Assembly (NCBI GenBank): GCA_965151315.1
Contig: CBCTZG010000012.1
Span: 1 to 46,602 of the forward strand
Reading direction: 5' to 3'
DNA: 46,602 nucleotides
From: Avimonoglobus sp965151315
Lineage (GTDB): Bacteria; Bacillota; Clostridia; UBA1381
Within the stretch, counting starts at the first letter, position 1; each line of letters begins with the position of its first letter. A model generated the notes under the pieces. That model searched no databases. It saw nothing but the letters and a program-made list of their open reading frames with translations, and was not told where the DNA came from. Below, piece after piece: positions 34,001-41,287 of the stretch. Made by a program: the position numbers and the translations under genes.

Positions 34001-34518
34001 GCGGCCAGTCCTCCAAGGCTACCCCCACCGGCGCTATCGCGCAGTTTGCGGCGGCTGGTAAGGTTGTGAAAAAGAAGGACCTGGCGGCGATTGCCATGAG
34101 CTACGGGTATGTATATGTTGCCCAGATCGCCCAGGGCGCTGACTACAACCAGTGCCTGAAAGCCATCAATGAAGCGGAAAGCTACAACGGTCCTTCCCTG
34201 ATCATCGCTTACGCCCCCTGTATCAACCATGGGATCAAAGGTGGCATGAGCAATGCCCAGACTGAGGAAAAGAGAGCCGTACAGGCTGGCTACTGGCACC
34301 TGTTCCGGTACGATCCCAGACGGGCGCTGGAAGGCAAGAACCCGTTCCAGCTGGATTCTAAAGAGCCCACAGAGAGCTACGAGGAATTCATTATGAACGA
34401 GGTTCGTTACAGCTCCCTGGCCCGGTCCAATCCGGAGCGCGCCAAGGAACTGTTTGCAAAAGCTGCGGCAGACGCAAAGGCAAAATATGCCCATCTGGTG
34501 AAGCTGGCGCAAGACTAA
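31003..34518 (+). CDS. nifJ: Pyruvate:ferredoxin (flavodoxin) oxidoreductase
   Basis: Single-chain PFOR, 1171 residues, converting pyruvate and CoA to acetyl-CoA, CO2 and reduced ferredoxin. Domain order is clear: N-terminal TPP domain I (KTMDGNNAAAYASYAF, IYPITPSS), domain III, the ferredoxin-like domain with NCIQCGICSYVCPHGC (about 687-702) and LDCTGCGSCANVCPGRK (about 741-757), then the C-terminal TPP domain with SGACAGCGETPYAKL, ATGCSSIWGGS and GDGWAYDIGFGG (about 964-975). All cluster cysteines are present. The start is TTG (MARKMKTMDGN) with AAGGAGGAG 7 nt upstream; the ATG four codons later is too far from the SD. It is the main route of pyruvate use, a marker of anaerobic life. Confidence 0.96.
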   Translation: MARKMKTMDGNNAAAYASYAFTDVAAIYPITPSSTMAEVTDKWAAAGQKNIFGQPVKVVEMQSEAGAAGAVHGSLTAGALTTTYTASQGLLLMIPNMYKIAGELLPCVFNVSARALASHALSIFGDHQDVMACRQTGFAMLASSNPQEAMDLGAVAHLTTIKGRIPFLHFFDGFRTSHEYQKVACWDYDTLAKMVDWDALNAFRRGALNPEHPAQRGTAQNPDVFFQAKEAVNKYYDAIPELTQSYMDKVNAEIGSDYKLFNYYGAPDAEQVIIAMGSVCDTISETVDYLNANGQKVGLIKVRLYRPFSAKHLIDAIPATVKKISVLDRTKESGSVGEPLYLDVVAALQGSPFQNVPVYTGRYGLGSKDTTPAQIIAVYKNDSKKRFTIGIEDDVTHLSLPIDENPDTTPKGITSCKFWGLGADGTVGANKNSVKIIGDHTDMNVQAYFDYDSKKSGGLTVSHLRFGHAKITSTYLINKADFVACHKASYIRQYDMVSDVKPGGVFLLNCSWNAEELETHIPGQVKKYIADNNIQFYTIDGVAIGKEIGLGNRINTVLQSAFFKLANIIPAEDAIRYMKDAATASYSKKGEAIVKMNHDAIDMGAQKVVKVDVPASWKDAEPEDLSVSHEGNDRLTKYVNDVLVPVNQFRGMKLPVSTFEPYVNGEVPLGSSAYEKRGIAIDVPVWNPENCIQCGICSYVCPHGCIRPVVLTEEEYNNAPEGTVYTKMMQMDGLYFGIAVSVLDCTGCGSCANVCPGRKGAKALTMSSLDSQLDKQAGFNYGIDLKTKPSVLEKFAPTTVKGSQFRKPYLEFSGACAGCGETPYAKLVTQLFGDRMYIANATGCSSIWGGSSPSTPYCADENGRGPAWANSLFEDNAEFGYGMFLGQKALRTANVEKLEKIAADEPSVKPAVDKFIETMEQGAANKVATEELLKAIANLNSQEAKDVLADKEYLAKKSVWVFGGDGWAYDIGFGGVDHVLASGEDVNVMVFDTEVYSNTGGQSSKATPTGAIAQFAAAGKVVKKKDLAAIAMSYGYVYVAQIAQGADYNQCLKAINEAESYNGPSLIIAYAPCINHGIKGGMSNAQTEEKRAVQAGYWHLFRYDPRRALEGKNPFQLDSKEPTESYEEFIMNEVRYSSLARSNPERAKELFAKAAADAKAKYAHLVKLAQD

Positions 34519-34532
34519 TTCCCGGATCTATG

Positions 34533-34565
34533 AGGGACGCGGTGAAAGCCGCGTCTCTTTTTTTG
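34533..34565 (+). terminator. Terminator after PFOR
   Basis: GGGACGCGG / CCGCGTCTC stem with a TGAAAG loop and a run of Ts. Confidence 0.9.
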
Positions 34566-34604
34566 CGGTTTAGGACGCGCAATCCGCTGATGTCCTGCGC
34601 AAAG

Positions 34605-34793
34605 CTATGTTTCCCCACGGCTATTCTGCCTTTCCAAATCGTCCATTGCGCTTTTACAGCACTGTAAAACTAGGCGGTTAAAGGAAATATTGTTTTTTGC
34701 CGCGCATTGATTCAGCTGCGCAAACAGCCGGTCCGTAAAACGAATCGTTCTTGGAATATTCGCATTTGCGTATTCCGTATTTACCTTAAACAT
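34605..34793 (-). CDS. Small ribbon-helix-helix-like protein, copy 2
   Basis: 62 residues, MFKVNTEYANANIPRTIRF to ERQNSRGET, with a GGAGTAGGATG SD. Strand-helix-helix pattern IPRTIRFTDRLF / NISFNRLVLQCCKSAM, an Arc-type ribbon-helix-helix. Near-paralogue of the gene at 27813, with the N-terminal MFKVxxEYANANIPRT conserved at base level too. It is divergent from the tandem HTH genes, with about 305 bp of AT-rich DNA between them. No partner toxin is seen, so this is not an obvious toxin-antitoxin pair. Confidence 0.8.
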   Translation of the reverse strand: MFKVNTEYANANIPRTIRFTDRLFAQLNQCAAKNNISFNRLVLQCCKSAMDDLERQNSRGET

Positions 34794-35043
34794 ATCATCC
34801 TACTCCTGTCTGCTCGGTTTGTCTGTTGTTCCATGCCTGGGTGTCCGTGTTTTTTGTTTCCCTTATGCGAACTTCGTTTCATATTCACGCAAAATGTGCA
34901 TACCAATTCCTCCGTTTCTTTAAATTTATTTTTAACTTTTTGCCCATTATTGAGATTTTTATCTTATATATTTATAATATTACTCTTATTTGAATAATTT
35001 GTCAAGTATTTTCTACAATTATGTATAAATTTATTTTTTTTAT

Positions 35044-35072
35044 TTGCATTTTTACCCATTTTAAGGTATAAT
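35044..35072 (+). promoter_or_regulatory. Promoter of the tandem HTH genes
   Basis: TTGCAT (35044-35049), a 17-bp spacer and TATAAT (35067-35072), followed by AAGGAGGAG. A TTTTTACCCATT inside the spacer repeats TTTTTGCCCATT about 115 bp upstream (near 34936), possibly operator half-sites. The rest of 34794-35043 is AT-rich with no gene. Confidence 0.75.
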
Positions 35073-35098
35073 TACTTTAATACAAGGAGGAGAAAGCA

Positions 35099-35311
35099 AT
35101 GAGTATGGCAAAAAAGATTAAAACCATTTTAGTCGAACGGGAAATGACAATTCGGGAGTTAAGCAATAAATTAGGATACGAGGGTTCCTATCTCTACAAT
35201 AAGCTTTCCCGCGACCGGCTGACCGAAGAGGAGTTAAAAAAGATTGCAGACGCGTTAAATTGTGATTATGACGGCATTTTTACCTTTCGAGATACTGGAA
35301 AAGTCATTTGA
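35099..35311 (+). CDS. Small Cro/C1-type HTH protein, copy 1
   Basis: 70 residues, almost entirely a helix-turn-helix domain: MAKKIKTILVEREM then TIRELSNKLGYEGSYLYNKL (recognition helix) and a C-terminal TFRDTGKVI beta hairpin-like end. It has an AAGGAGGAG SD. It is the first of four tandem paralogues of one family. Probably a small DNA-binding protein; I do not know its target. Copy 4 is about 90% identical. Confidence 0.85.
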   Translation: MSMAKKIKTILVEREMTIRELSNKLGYEGSYLYNKLSRDRLTEEELKKIADALNCDYDGIFTFRDTGKVI

Positions 35312-35347
35312 AGGGCTCATGCATTTTTGGGGAATGATATTATAGGA

Positions 35348-35556
35348 ATGGCAAAGCTAATTAAAGCTTTGTTAATTGAACGGGATATGACCATGACAGA
35401 TATGGCGGAAAATTGGGGACATCTGTTCAGAATATCAGCGAAAAATTACGCCGGGATAATTTTTCTGAAAAAGAGCTGCAAAAGATTGCGGAGGTTTGTA
35501 ATGCTACGTTTTCTGGCCGTTTTATACGAAATGATTCCGGAAAAGAAATCAAATGA
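35348..35556 (+). pseudogene. Small HTH protein, copy 2, frameshifted
   Basis: The ATG at 35348 opens MAKLIKALLIERDMTMTDMAE, then the frame is lost at the A-run near 35409-35412, where one A appears to be missing. Restoring it gives a full family member: LGTSVQNISEKLRRDNFSEK and a FIRNDSGKEIK ending, stopping at 35556. It shares the ...EREMT.../...ELQKIAE... pattern with copy 3 more than with copy 1. It may be a real decay mutation or a base-calling error in a homopolymer. Confidence 0.75.
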
Positions 35557-35618
35557 GCTTAGGGGAAAACCATTTTAATCGAAATATGATTGGTTCATAT
35601 ATTTTAAGGAGTGGTATT

Positions 35619-35834
35619 ATGGGTTTGGCAATTAAAGTAAAAATGCTGCTTGCCGCAAAAGAAATGACAATCAGCGAATTAGCCAGTAAAATTGAGCCGA
35701 AAACGACAGCACAAAATATTGGCGCCAAGCTAAAACGAGACAATTTAACTGAAAAAGACTTGCAGGCGATCGCGAAGGCATGCGGTGTCACGTTTGCGGG
35801 TAGCTTTATTTTTGAGGACGGCAGGAAAATATGA
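35619..35834 (+). CDS. Small Cro/C1-type HTH protein, copy 3
   Basis: 71 residues: MGLAIKVKMLLAAKEMTISE, ASKIEPKTTAQNIGAKLKRD and the ending AGSFIFEDGRKI. The start is the ATG at 35619, with AAGGAGTGG 6 nt upstream; longer in-frame extensions have no SD. The recognition helix differs from copies 1 and 4 (TTAQNIGAKL versus EGSYLYNKL), so it should bind a different site. Confidence 0.82.
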   Translation: MGLAIKVKMLLAAKEMTISELASKIEPKTTAQNIGAKLKRDNLTEKDLQAIAKACGVTFAGSFIFEDGRKI

Positions 35835-35876
35835 AAATTCATCATATAAATTTCATGCAGGTGGTGGATCAAGGCA

Positions 35877-36212
35877 ATGCGTATGGCAAAAAAGATGAAA
35901 ACCATTTTAGCCGAACGGGAAATGACAATTCAGGAGTTAAGCAATAAATTAGGGTACGAGGGTTCCTATCTCTACAATAAGCTTTCCCGCGATCAGCTGA
36001 CCGAAGAGGAGTTAAAAAAGATTGCAGACGCTCTAAATTATGATTACAACGGTATTTTTACCTTTCGGGATACCGGGAAAATAATCTACAAAAATACCCT
36101 GTCCGCTGCGGACAGGGTATTTGATTCCTATTTACAAAACACATGCTTCCCGATCGTCCGGATAATGGGCCGGGAGCGAATCCACTGGTTTGTGGCCGTC
36201 CGGGGATTATAA
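35877..36212 (+). CDS. Small Cro/C1-type HTH protein, copy 4, stop codon lost
   Basis: Residues 1-69 are nearly the same as copy 1 (seven differences in about 68 residues). Where copy 1 ends GKVI-stop, this copy reads GKIIYKNT and runs on through the hairpin at 36092-36122 and 90 nt of DNA that is sleB on the other strand, to 36210. The extra 42 residues look like translated non-coding sequence. The SD is weak (CAAGG or AGGTGG). Probably a recent duplicate of copy 1 inserted without its stop; a readable HTH domain remains. Confidence 0.7.
   Translation: MRMAKKMKTILAEREMTIQELSNKLGYEGSYLYNKLSRDQLTEEELKKIADALNYDYNGIFTFRDTGKIIYKNTLSAADRVFDSYLQNTCFPIVRIMGRERIHWFVAVRGL
36092..36122. terminator. 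Terminator between HTH array and sleB
   Basis: Perfect 15-bp inverted repeat (AAATACCCTGTCCGC / GCGGACAGGGTATTT) around a single base, so the inner bases form the loop. On the minus strand five Ts follow, a better terminator for sleB than for the HTH genes. Confidence 0.9.
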
Positions 36213-36775
36213 TAATAGATCGCGCCGCCGGTGGGATCCCAGCCGTTCAGCGCGTCCCGGGCAGCCCGGTAGCAGGACTCTGACGGCGTCACATTGATCT
36301 GTCCGTCAGTAACGGCGGTGAAGGCGCCGTTTTGGTAAATCACCCCGGCAATGGTGTTGGGAAAGGAAGCGTGTTTAACCCGGTTCAGCACTACCGCCGC
36401 GATCGCTACTTGTCCCTCATAAATTTCCCCCCGGGCCTCGCCGCTGATAATCCGGGCCAGCAGGTTGACGTTGCCGTCGTTAGATGAGGTGCCGCCAGTA
36501 GGCAGTCCGATTTTCGCCAGCGTAGCCGGGCCGGCAATGCCGTCTGGAGTCAAACCGTTTTTCTGCTGGAACAGCTTCACCGCCGCCTCCGTCTGCGGTC
36601 CGTAAATGCCGTCTACCGCGCCGTTTAAGTATCCCCACGCCTTCAGCCGGGTCTGAATGTTCCGAACCTCTGTCCCCTGTGAGCCCCGCTTGGATAAAGC
36701 CAGCACGTCCTGTGGAATTAAAAAACTGCAGATCAATACCAGCGTCAGGATAAGCTTCCCTATCTTTTTCATCAT
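36128..36775 (-). CDS. sleB: Spore cortex-lytic enzyme, SleB-like
   Basis: Secreted germination-specific hydrolase of spore cortex peptidoglycan, 215 residues from the MMKKIGK start. A signal peptide (to about 25) precedes a PG_binding_1 domain (about 27-88, VRNIQTRLKAWGYLNGAVDG) and a hydrolase_2 domain (about 100-215) with NLLARIISGEARGEIYEGQ (catalytic Glu region) and AVVLNRVKH. SleB cuts muramic-lactam-containing cortex as a lytic transglycosylase. The start is chosen by GGAACGAGGA just upstream; the longer frame has no SD. It fits the sporulation gene content. YpeB, the usual partner, is not adjacent. Confidence 0.9.
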   Translation of the reverse strand: MMKKIGKLILTLVLICSFLIPQDVLALSKRGSQGTEVRNIQTRLKAWGYLNGAVDGIYGPQTEAAVKLFQQKNGLTPDGIAGPATLAKIGLPTGGTSSNDGNVNLLARIISGEARGEIYEGQVAIAAVVLNRVKHASFPNTIAGVIYQNGAFTAVTDGQINVTPSESCYRAARDALNGWDPTGGAIYYYNPRTATNQWIRSRPIIRTIGKHVFCK

Positions 36776-36827
36776 TCCTCGTTCCTTTCTGTATGAAAAA
36801 TTACTTACCCTTATTTTTCCCAGTTTT

Positions 36828-37491
36828 TCATGATTTATACATCCGGGGGACAACCGCCAGCGTCAGCGCCAGCACCTCCGCCGCGCCCTTTTCTTTAAGT
36901 TCTTTGGCGCAGGACTCCATGGTAGCGCCGTAAGTAAACACATCGTCAACCAAAATGATTTTTTTATTTTCTACCGCCCGCACATTGGCAATAAACGCGT
37001 CCCGGACATTTTCGTATCGGGCAACCCCTCGGAGCGTACTCTGGGCGGCCGTATTTCTCCGTCGGAAGATACCGTTGTCTAAAAGCGGCATCCCCAGGGC
37101 TTTTCCGATTGGCGCCGCCAGCTGCCGGGCTTGATTGTACCCCCCGCTCCCAAAGCCGTTTTCTGGACAGGGGAATACCCGCGATGGCGTCGTATTGTCC
37201 CTCCAGCGGGAAGTCCCGGATATACGAAAGCATCAGCGCCGCGAAAATCTCGCCAAACAGCCATTTCCCCTGGAATTTGTACTGCAATACTGCACTGCGC
37301 AGCGCCCCAGTATAATAGAACGGCGCGATCAGCATTTTTGTACTGTCGGTCCCGGCAAAGGGCGAACTCGCCGGCACCTTGTCAATTTGCTCCCAACAGG
37401 CATTGCAAATCCCGATTTTGTCATTGGTGATATAGGCATGCTCCCGTGCGTAACGGCGGCGGCAGCATATACAAATAAACAGTTTCTCCAT
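36828..37491 (-). pseudogene. comF: ComF-family phosphoribosyltransferase, frameshifted
   Basis: The N-terminal part starts at 37491 (MEKLFICICC, AAGGTGG SD) with a cysteine zinc finger (ICICCRRRY ... ICNACW) and reads through GIPLSRKRLWERG. The frame is lost at a run of six Cs (37140-37145), one base too many; after it a second frame continues as NQARQLAAPIGKALGMP and ends with the phosphoribosyltransferase motif ILVDDVFTYGAT. Restoring one base gives one complete ComF of about 220 residues. ComF is a DNA-uptake/competence protein. It may be a disrupted gene, a homopolymer sequencing error, or phase variation. Confidence 0.8.
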
Positions 37492-37585
37492 CTCCGTACC
37501 ACCTTTTCTCAAAACGATTACCTTCCGCGCCCATTATAACACAAAATTCGTCATTATTCATCTTTTTTTTACAAAAAAATACGTT

Positions 37586-37614
37586 TTGCAATTTTGTATA
37601 TTCTGTGTTAGAAT
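37586..37614 (+). promoter_or_regulatory. Promoter of the SLH-GLUG protein gene
   Basis: TTGCAA (37586-37591), a 17-bp spacer and TAGAAT (37609-37614). The start point near 37621 lies before the GGAGGTGG SD (37624-37631), which supports the TTG start chosen for the gene. Confidence 0.75.
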
Positions 37615-37636
37615 AAAAGCAATGGAGGTGGAGAGT

Positions 37637-40600
37637 TTGAAACGATGGATCGCGTGGATTTTACTTTTCTCCCTTTTTTGCACCGCCATTCCTGCCCAAG
37701 CCGCTGATTATGAGACGCACTGGGCGGCCGGCGCAATTTTGCGCGCCTTCTCCGCCGGGATTATCAGCGGCGATACTACAGGCGATTTTTACCCAGACCG
37801 GAATATCACCCGGGCTGAGTTTGTGACCCTGGTGGCCAAGCGGCTGCGGCTGGAACCGCCCCAGTCCTCCGCCGGTTTTTTAGACGTGACGGAAGAAGAC
37901 TGGTTTTCCGAATACATATCCGCCGCGGCGGCGCAGGGGATCATTACCGGCTTCCCGGACAATACTTTCCGCCCCCAGGCGGAAATATCCCGGCAGGACG
38001 CCGTTGTTCTTTTGTGCCGGGCATTCGCCTTGGAACCGACCTTCAGTGCCTCCCTGCTGCGCTTTCTTGATTTTACCGACGTTTCCAGCTACGCCCAGGA
38101 ATCTCTGGCTTTTTCCGTTTCCCGGGGGCTGTTAGCGGGCTATAACGATGGGCTGCTACGGCCCCAGGATCCCCTGACTCGGGCAGAAGCCCTGGTACTC
38201 TGTGAAAAATTTTATACCTATTCCACCGGCCTGCCGGAAAAAACGGTGGATTTTCTCTATGGGTATCCCAAGCTCAGCAGCACCGGCCAGGAAAACCAAA
38301 TCAACCTAATCGTACGGACAAACCAGCCCTGCACAGTGTACGCGATGACTGTCAATCTGGAAACGGGGAGCAGTGTTTTTACACCCGCGAAGGAAATGAT
38401 CGATACGCTGCTGGTGCCTGTGGAACGGGCCAACGTAGAATATCATTGCGGTATCGCCGCCGAACCCAACACAAAATATAACATCTTTTTGTTGGCCGTG
38501 GCATCCGACGGTTCCTCCGGCAAAATTCACGCCCTGAAAAATGTTACGGCACTTCCCTATACGGCCGGCAGGGGCACCCGGGAAAATCCCTACCGGATTT
38601 ATACCGCGTTCCAGCTGGATCAGATCCGGAATTTTCCCAAGCTGCATTTCCGGCTGGAAGCGGATATTGCGTTAACTGACCCCTGGGAGCCTATCGGCTC
38701 CGCTCAGATTCAAGAGGACATGTTCAGCGGCACACTGGACGGCAACGGTCACAAAATATCGAATTTGCAGGTATCCAGGGACAGCCGGTATGCCGGGCTG
38801 TTCGCGTATATTGCCGGCGGTACCGTCAAGAACCTGTCTGTAGATGCCAATATCCAGTCAGAAAGCGATGCTGGCGGAATTGCCGGTCATTTAGAAGGCG
38901 GGCTGATTGAAAACTGCACCGTAACCGGACTGATTGCCTCGGAAAGCACCAACGCCGGCGGGATTGCCGGCACCAATGCGGGAGAAATCCGGAACTGCCT
39001 GTCCGCAGTTTATGTGGCAGAGGCTACGTCTTATGCCGGCGGGATCGCCGGCCGGAATGCCGGTGACATCCAAAACTGCCTGTCCGCAGTCCATGCGGTA
39101 ACGGCTGATATGTACGCCGGCAGCATTGCCGGCGCCAACTTCGGCGGCCAGATCAGCGGCTGTGTGGCCGCCAACATGCGGACGACGGACGTACTGACTG
39201 CCAACAGCGGACGGATCACCACCAACCGGTATGGCGGGGAGTCTCTCCAAAACTTTGGTTATGACCGGATGATCTCCAACACCAATGTTTCCCCGGAAAC
39301 TGACGGCAGTCAGGATGGTACGGATGTTTCCTGGACCCGGCTTTTGCAGGCGGATTTTTACCGGGAATTAGGCTGGGATTTTGATACGGTTTGGCAGATG
39401 CCCCAAAAGCAGACGGACGCGTTTTTGCTGCCGGTCCTCCGGGGCCAGCCAACGCCTGATTTAGAGCCAGGCCGGACTATGTACGCGCCAGCTCGGGTGC
39501 GTACCGCTGAGGACCTGCAGCTTTTGAATACACATCCGGATTACCATTTCCTGCTGGCCAATGACATTCGTCTGCCCCAGACGGCTTGGACGCCCCTATG
39601 CCCTGGTAACGGCTTTACCGGTTCATTTGACGGAAATGGCTGTCAGATTTCCGGTCTATACATCCCACACGCTAAGGATCTGGATACAGCGGGGCTGTTT
39701 GCCGTGATCGGCGGCGGTACAGTCCGGAACCTAACGCTGAACAATGTCCAGATCACCGCCACCCACCTGGCCGGAGGCTTTGCCGGGGAGAATTACGGAT
39801 ATATTGAAAATTGCCGGATTAACGGCGCGCTGCGGCTGTATCAATCCAGTGATTCCATCAGCGGCGGCGGTATCTGCGGCATCAACGCCGGTACATTAGA
39901 TCAGACGGAAAGCGCCATGACCATTTATATCTCCGGTACGGCAGCTACCGCCGGCGGGATTGCCGCGCAAAACGAAGGCTTTATCCATTCCGCCGCGTTT
40001 ACCGGCGACATACAGACTGCCGCTAAGGATACCTCTAGAATGCTCCTAGGCGGGATTGCCGGTATGAACGCGGACGGCTTTATCTACAACGCCTACGCCA
40101 ATGTCTCCGTCCGCTCCGACGCGAATACGGGATATCTGGGCGGGATCTGCGGCTTGCAGGCCCAAGGTGAGCTTTACAAATGCTCTGCCAAAGGCAGGCT
40201 ATATTCTACGGCAGACGCCGATGCCGGTTCCGCTGCCTATCTAGGCGGCATTGCCGGTATGGCGGAAGCTGGGCTAATTATGCACAGTTTTTCTACCCAG
40301 GATCTATCCGCCATCGGAGATACGCTCTATATCGGCGGAATTTGCGGGTTTTCCGCTGCCGCTACTATACAGAATACCTATGCTGCCGGTACTGTCAGCG
40401 CTACCAGCCTGGTGCCGGACGCTGCCGAGGCACCGCTGGCTTATGCCGGCGGAATCGCCGGCTATAACGAATCCGGCTTTATTAACGGATCTGTGGCGCT
40501 TGAAGCCCGGATTTCCACAAACGGCGCCTATGGAAAAATTTGCGCCTATACACCGGCTGGTCAAGTCTCTGATATTTTCGCTTATGCCGGAATGATCTGC

Positions 40601-40840
40601 GGCGGGCGGCGGTTCCCTGCCGCGGAGGATGGCCGGCAGCTGGACGGCGCCACGCTCCGGACAAACGAGTTCTATTTTACGCCGGCCGGTCAGAACGGCG
40701 CATTAGGCTGGTCCAGCGTCCGATATGACGGTCCGGAGGGTGTTTGGACTATGGAAGTCCCCGGCCGGGCGGATTATTCGCTCCCCCTGCTCAATGGTGT
40801 TCCGTACCAGAATACATTTGTTATGCCTGCGTTGAAATAG
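37637..40840 (+). CDS. Large SLH-domain protein with GLUG repeats
   Basis: 1067-residue exported surface protein. A signal peptide (LKRWIAWILLFSLFCTAIPA) is followed by three SLH repeats (about 22-65, 80-130, 135-190: IISGDTTGDFYPDRNITRAE, IITGFPDNTFRPQAEISRQ, LLAGYNDGLLRPQDPLTRAE). A fibronectin-like segment follows (about 205-310). Two blocks of GLUG/beta-helix-like repeats come next (about 315-530 and 620-1000), with recurring GTVKNL, AGGIAGxNxGxIxNC phrases. It probably sits on the wall through the SLH repeats and binds a ligand with the repeats. The start is TTG, 5 nt from GGAGGTGG. The repeats look like the M26/GLUG family, with no protease motif. Confidence 0.9.
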   Translation: MKRWIAWILLFSLFCTAIPAQAADYETHWAAGAILRAFSAGIISGDTTGDFYPDRNITRAEFVTLVAKRLRLEPPQSSAGFLDVTEEDWFSEYISAAAAQGIITGFPDNTFRPQAEISRQDAVVLLCRAFALEPTFSASLLRFLDFTDVSSYAQESLAFSVSRGLLAGYNDGLLRPQDPLTRAEALVLCEKFYTYSTGLPEKTVDFLYGYPKLSSTGQENQINLIVRTNQPCTVYAMTVNLETGSSVFTPAKEMIDTLLVPVERANVEYHCGIAAEPNTKYNIFLLAVASDGSSGKIHALKNVTALPYTAGRGTRENPYRIYTAFQLDQIRNFPKLHFRLEADIALTDPWEPIGSAQIQEDMFSGTLDGNGHKISNLQVSRDSRYAGLFAYIAGGTVKNLSVDANIQSESDAGGIAGHLEGGLIENCTVTGLIASESTNAGGIAGTNAGEIRNCLSAVYVAEATSYAGGIAGRNAGDIQNCLSAVHAVTADMYAGSIAGANFGGQISGCVAANMRTTDVLTANSGRITTNRYGGESLQNFGYDRMISNTNVSPETDGSQDGTDVSWTRLLQADFYRELGWDFDTVWQMPQKQTDAFLLPVLRGQPTPDLEPGRTMYAPARVRTAEDLQLLNTHPDYHFLLANDIRLPQTAWTPLCPGNGFTGSFDGNGCQISGLYIPHAKDLDTAGLFAVIGGGTVRNLTLNNVQITATHLAGGFAGENYGYIENCRINGALRLYQSSDSISGGGICGINAGTLDQTESAMTIYISGTAATAGGIAAQNEGFIHSAAFTGDIQTAAKDTSRMLLGGIAGMNADGFIYNAYANVSVRSDANTGYLGGICGLQAQGELYKCSAKGRLYSTADADAGSAAYLGGIAGMAEAGLIMHSFSTQDLSAIGDTLYIGGICGFSAAATIQNTYAAGTVSATSLVPDAAEAPLAYAGGIAGYNESGFINGSVALEARISTNGAYGKICAYTPAGQVSDIFAYAGMICGGRRFPAAEDGRQLDGATLRTNEFYFTPAGQNGALGWSSVRYDGPEGVWTMEVPGRADYSLPLLNGVPYQNTFVMPALK

Positions 40841-40851
40841 ACTATATATTA

Positions 40852-40881
40852 TTGACAATTTCTTTTCTCCTGTGATATAAT
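40852..40881 (+). promoter_or_regulatory. Promoter of the small membrane protein gene
   Basis: TTGACA (40852-40857), an 18-bp spacer and TATAAT (40876-40881). Confidence 0.85.
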
Positions 40882-40912
40882 GTAGGCAATCAAATTGAAA
40901 GGGGTTTTGGAA

Positions 40913-41155
40913 ATGGAAAATCGGAGAATCGTTACACCTTGGGGATGGTTTTGGCGGATGATCGTTACATCCATTCCAATCGTTGGACTAATCATGTCCA
41001 TTATCTGGGGCTTCGGGAACAATGACTTTGAGGCCTCCTTTAAAAACTACTACAGGCTGCAGCTGATCCTGCAAATTATCGGCCTGGTTCTCAGCATTAT
41101 TCTGATTGCCTCGGGTGTATTTACCACCATGGGCTTGATGATGACCCAAATGTAA
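40913..41155 (+). CDS. Small membrane protein of unknown function
   Basis: 80 residues with two predicted transmembrane helices (about 15-36, MIVTSIPIVGLIMSIIWGF, and about 50-75, LILQIIGLVLSIILIASGVF) and a short FEASFKNYYRLQL loop between them. The pattern resembles small DUF-type membrane proteins of Firmicutes; no function known. ATG with AAAGGGG SD 8 nt upstream. It has its own consensus promoter and terminator, so it is a separate, probably well-expressed unit. Confidence 0.85.
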   Translation: MENRRIVTPWGWFWRMIVTSIPIVGLIMSIIWGFGNNDFEASFKNYYRLQLILQIIGLVLSIILIASGVFTTMGLMMTQM

Positions 41156-41161
41156 TACGGG

Positions 41162-41192
41162 AAAAGCCCCTTCCGATTCGGGAGGGGCTTTT
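41162..41192 (+). terminator. Terminator after the small membrane protein gene
   Basis: A 13-bp stem (AAAAGCCCCTTCC / GGGAGGGGCTTTT) with a 5-nt loop. It can also act on the minus-strand gene that ends at 41288. Confidence 0.9.
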
Positions 41193-41287
41193 ACTTTCTC
41201 GTCTGTATTGCGTCTGTTATTTTACATATCGGCGGATTCTGCCCGCTAGCTTTTTTCCGTATCCAGCGCAAAATCATTTTCGCTGCG

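Noticed and set aside
34605..34793. Ribbon-helix-helix gene as half of a toxin-antitoxin pair
   Set aside because: No toxin-like gene is adjacent on the same strand; the neighbour downstream is the PFOR terminator.
37586..37636. Upstream ATG starts for the SLH-GLUG protein
   Set aside because: The first ATG lies within the -35 box and the second at the predicted transcription start; the TTG at 37637 has the SD and begins a clean signal peptide.
38650..40800. Repeated GGIAG-type DNA within the SLH-GLUG gene as a CRISPR array or satellite
   Set aside because: The units are protein-level GLUG repeats in one reading frame, of variable length and without constant direct repeats and unique spacers.
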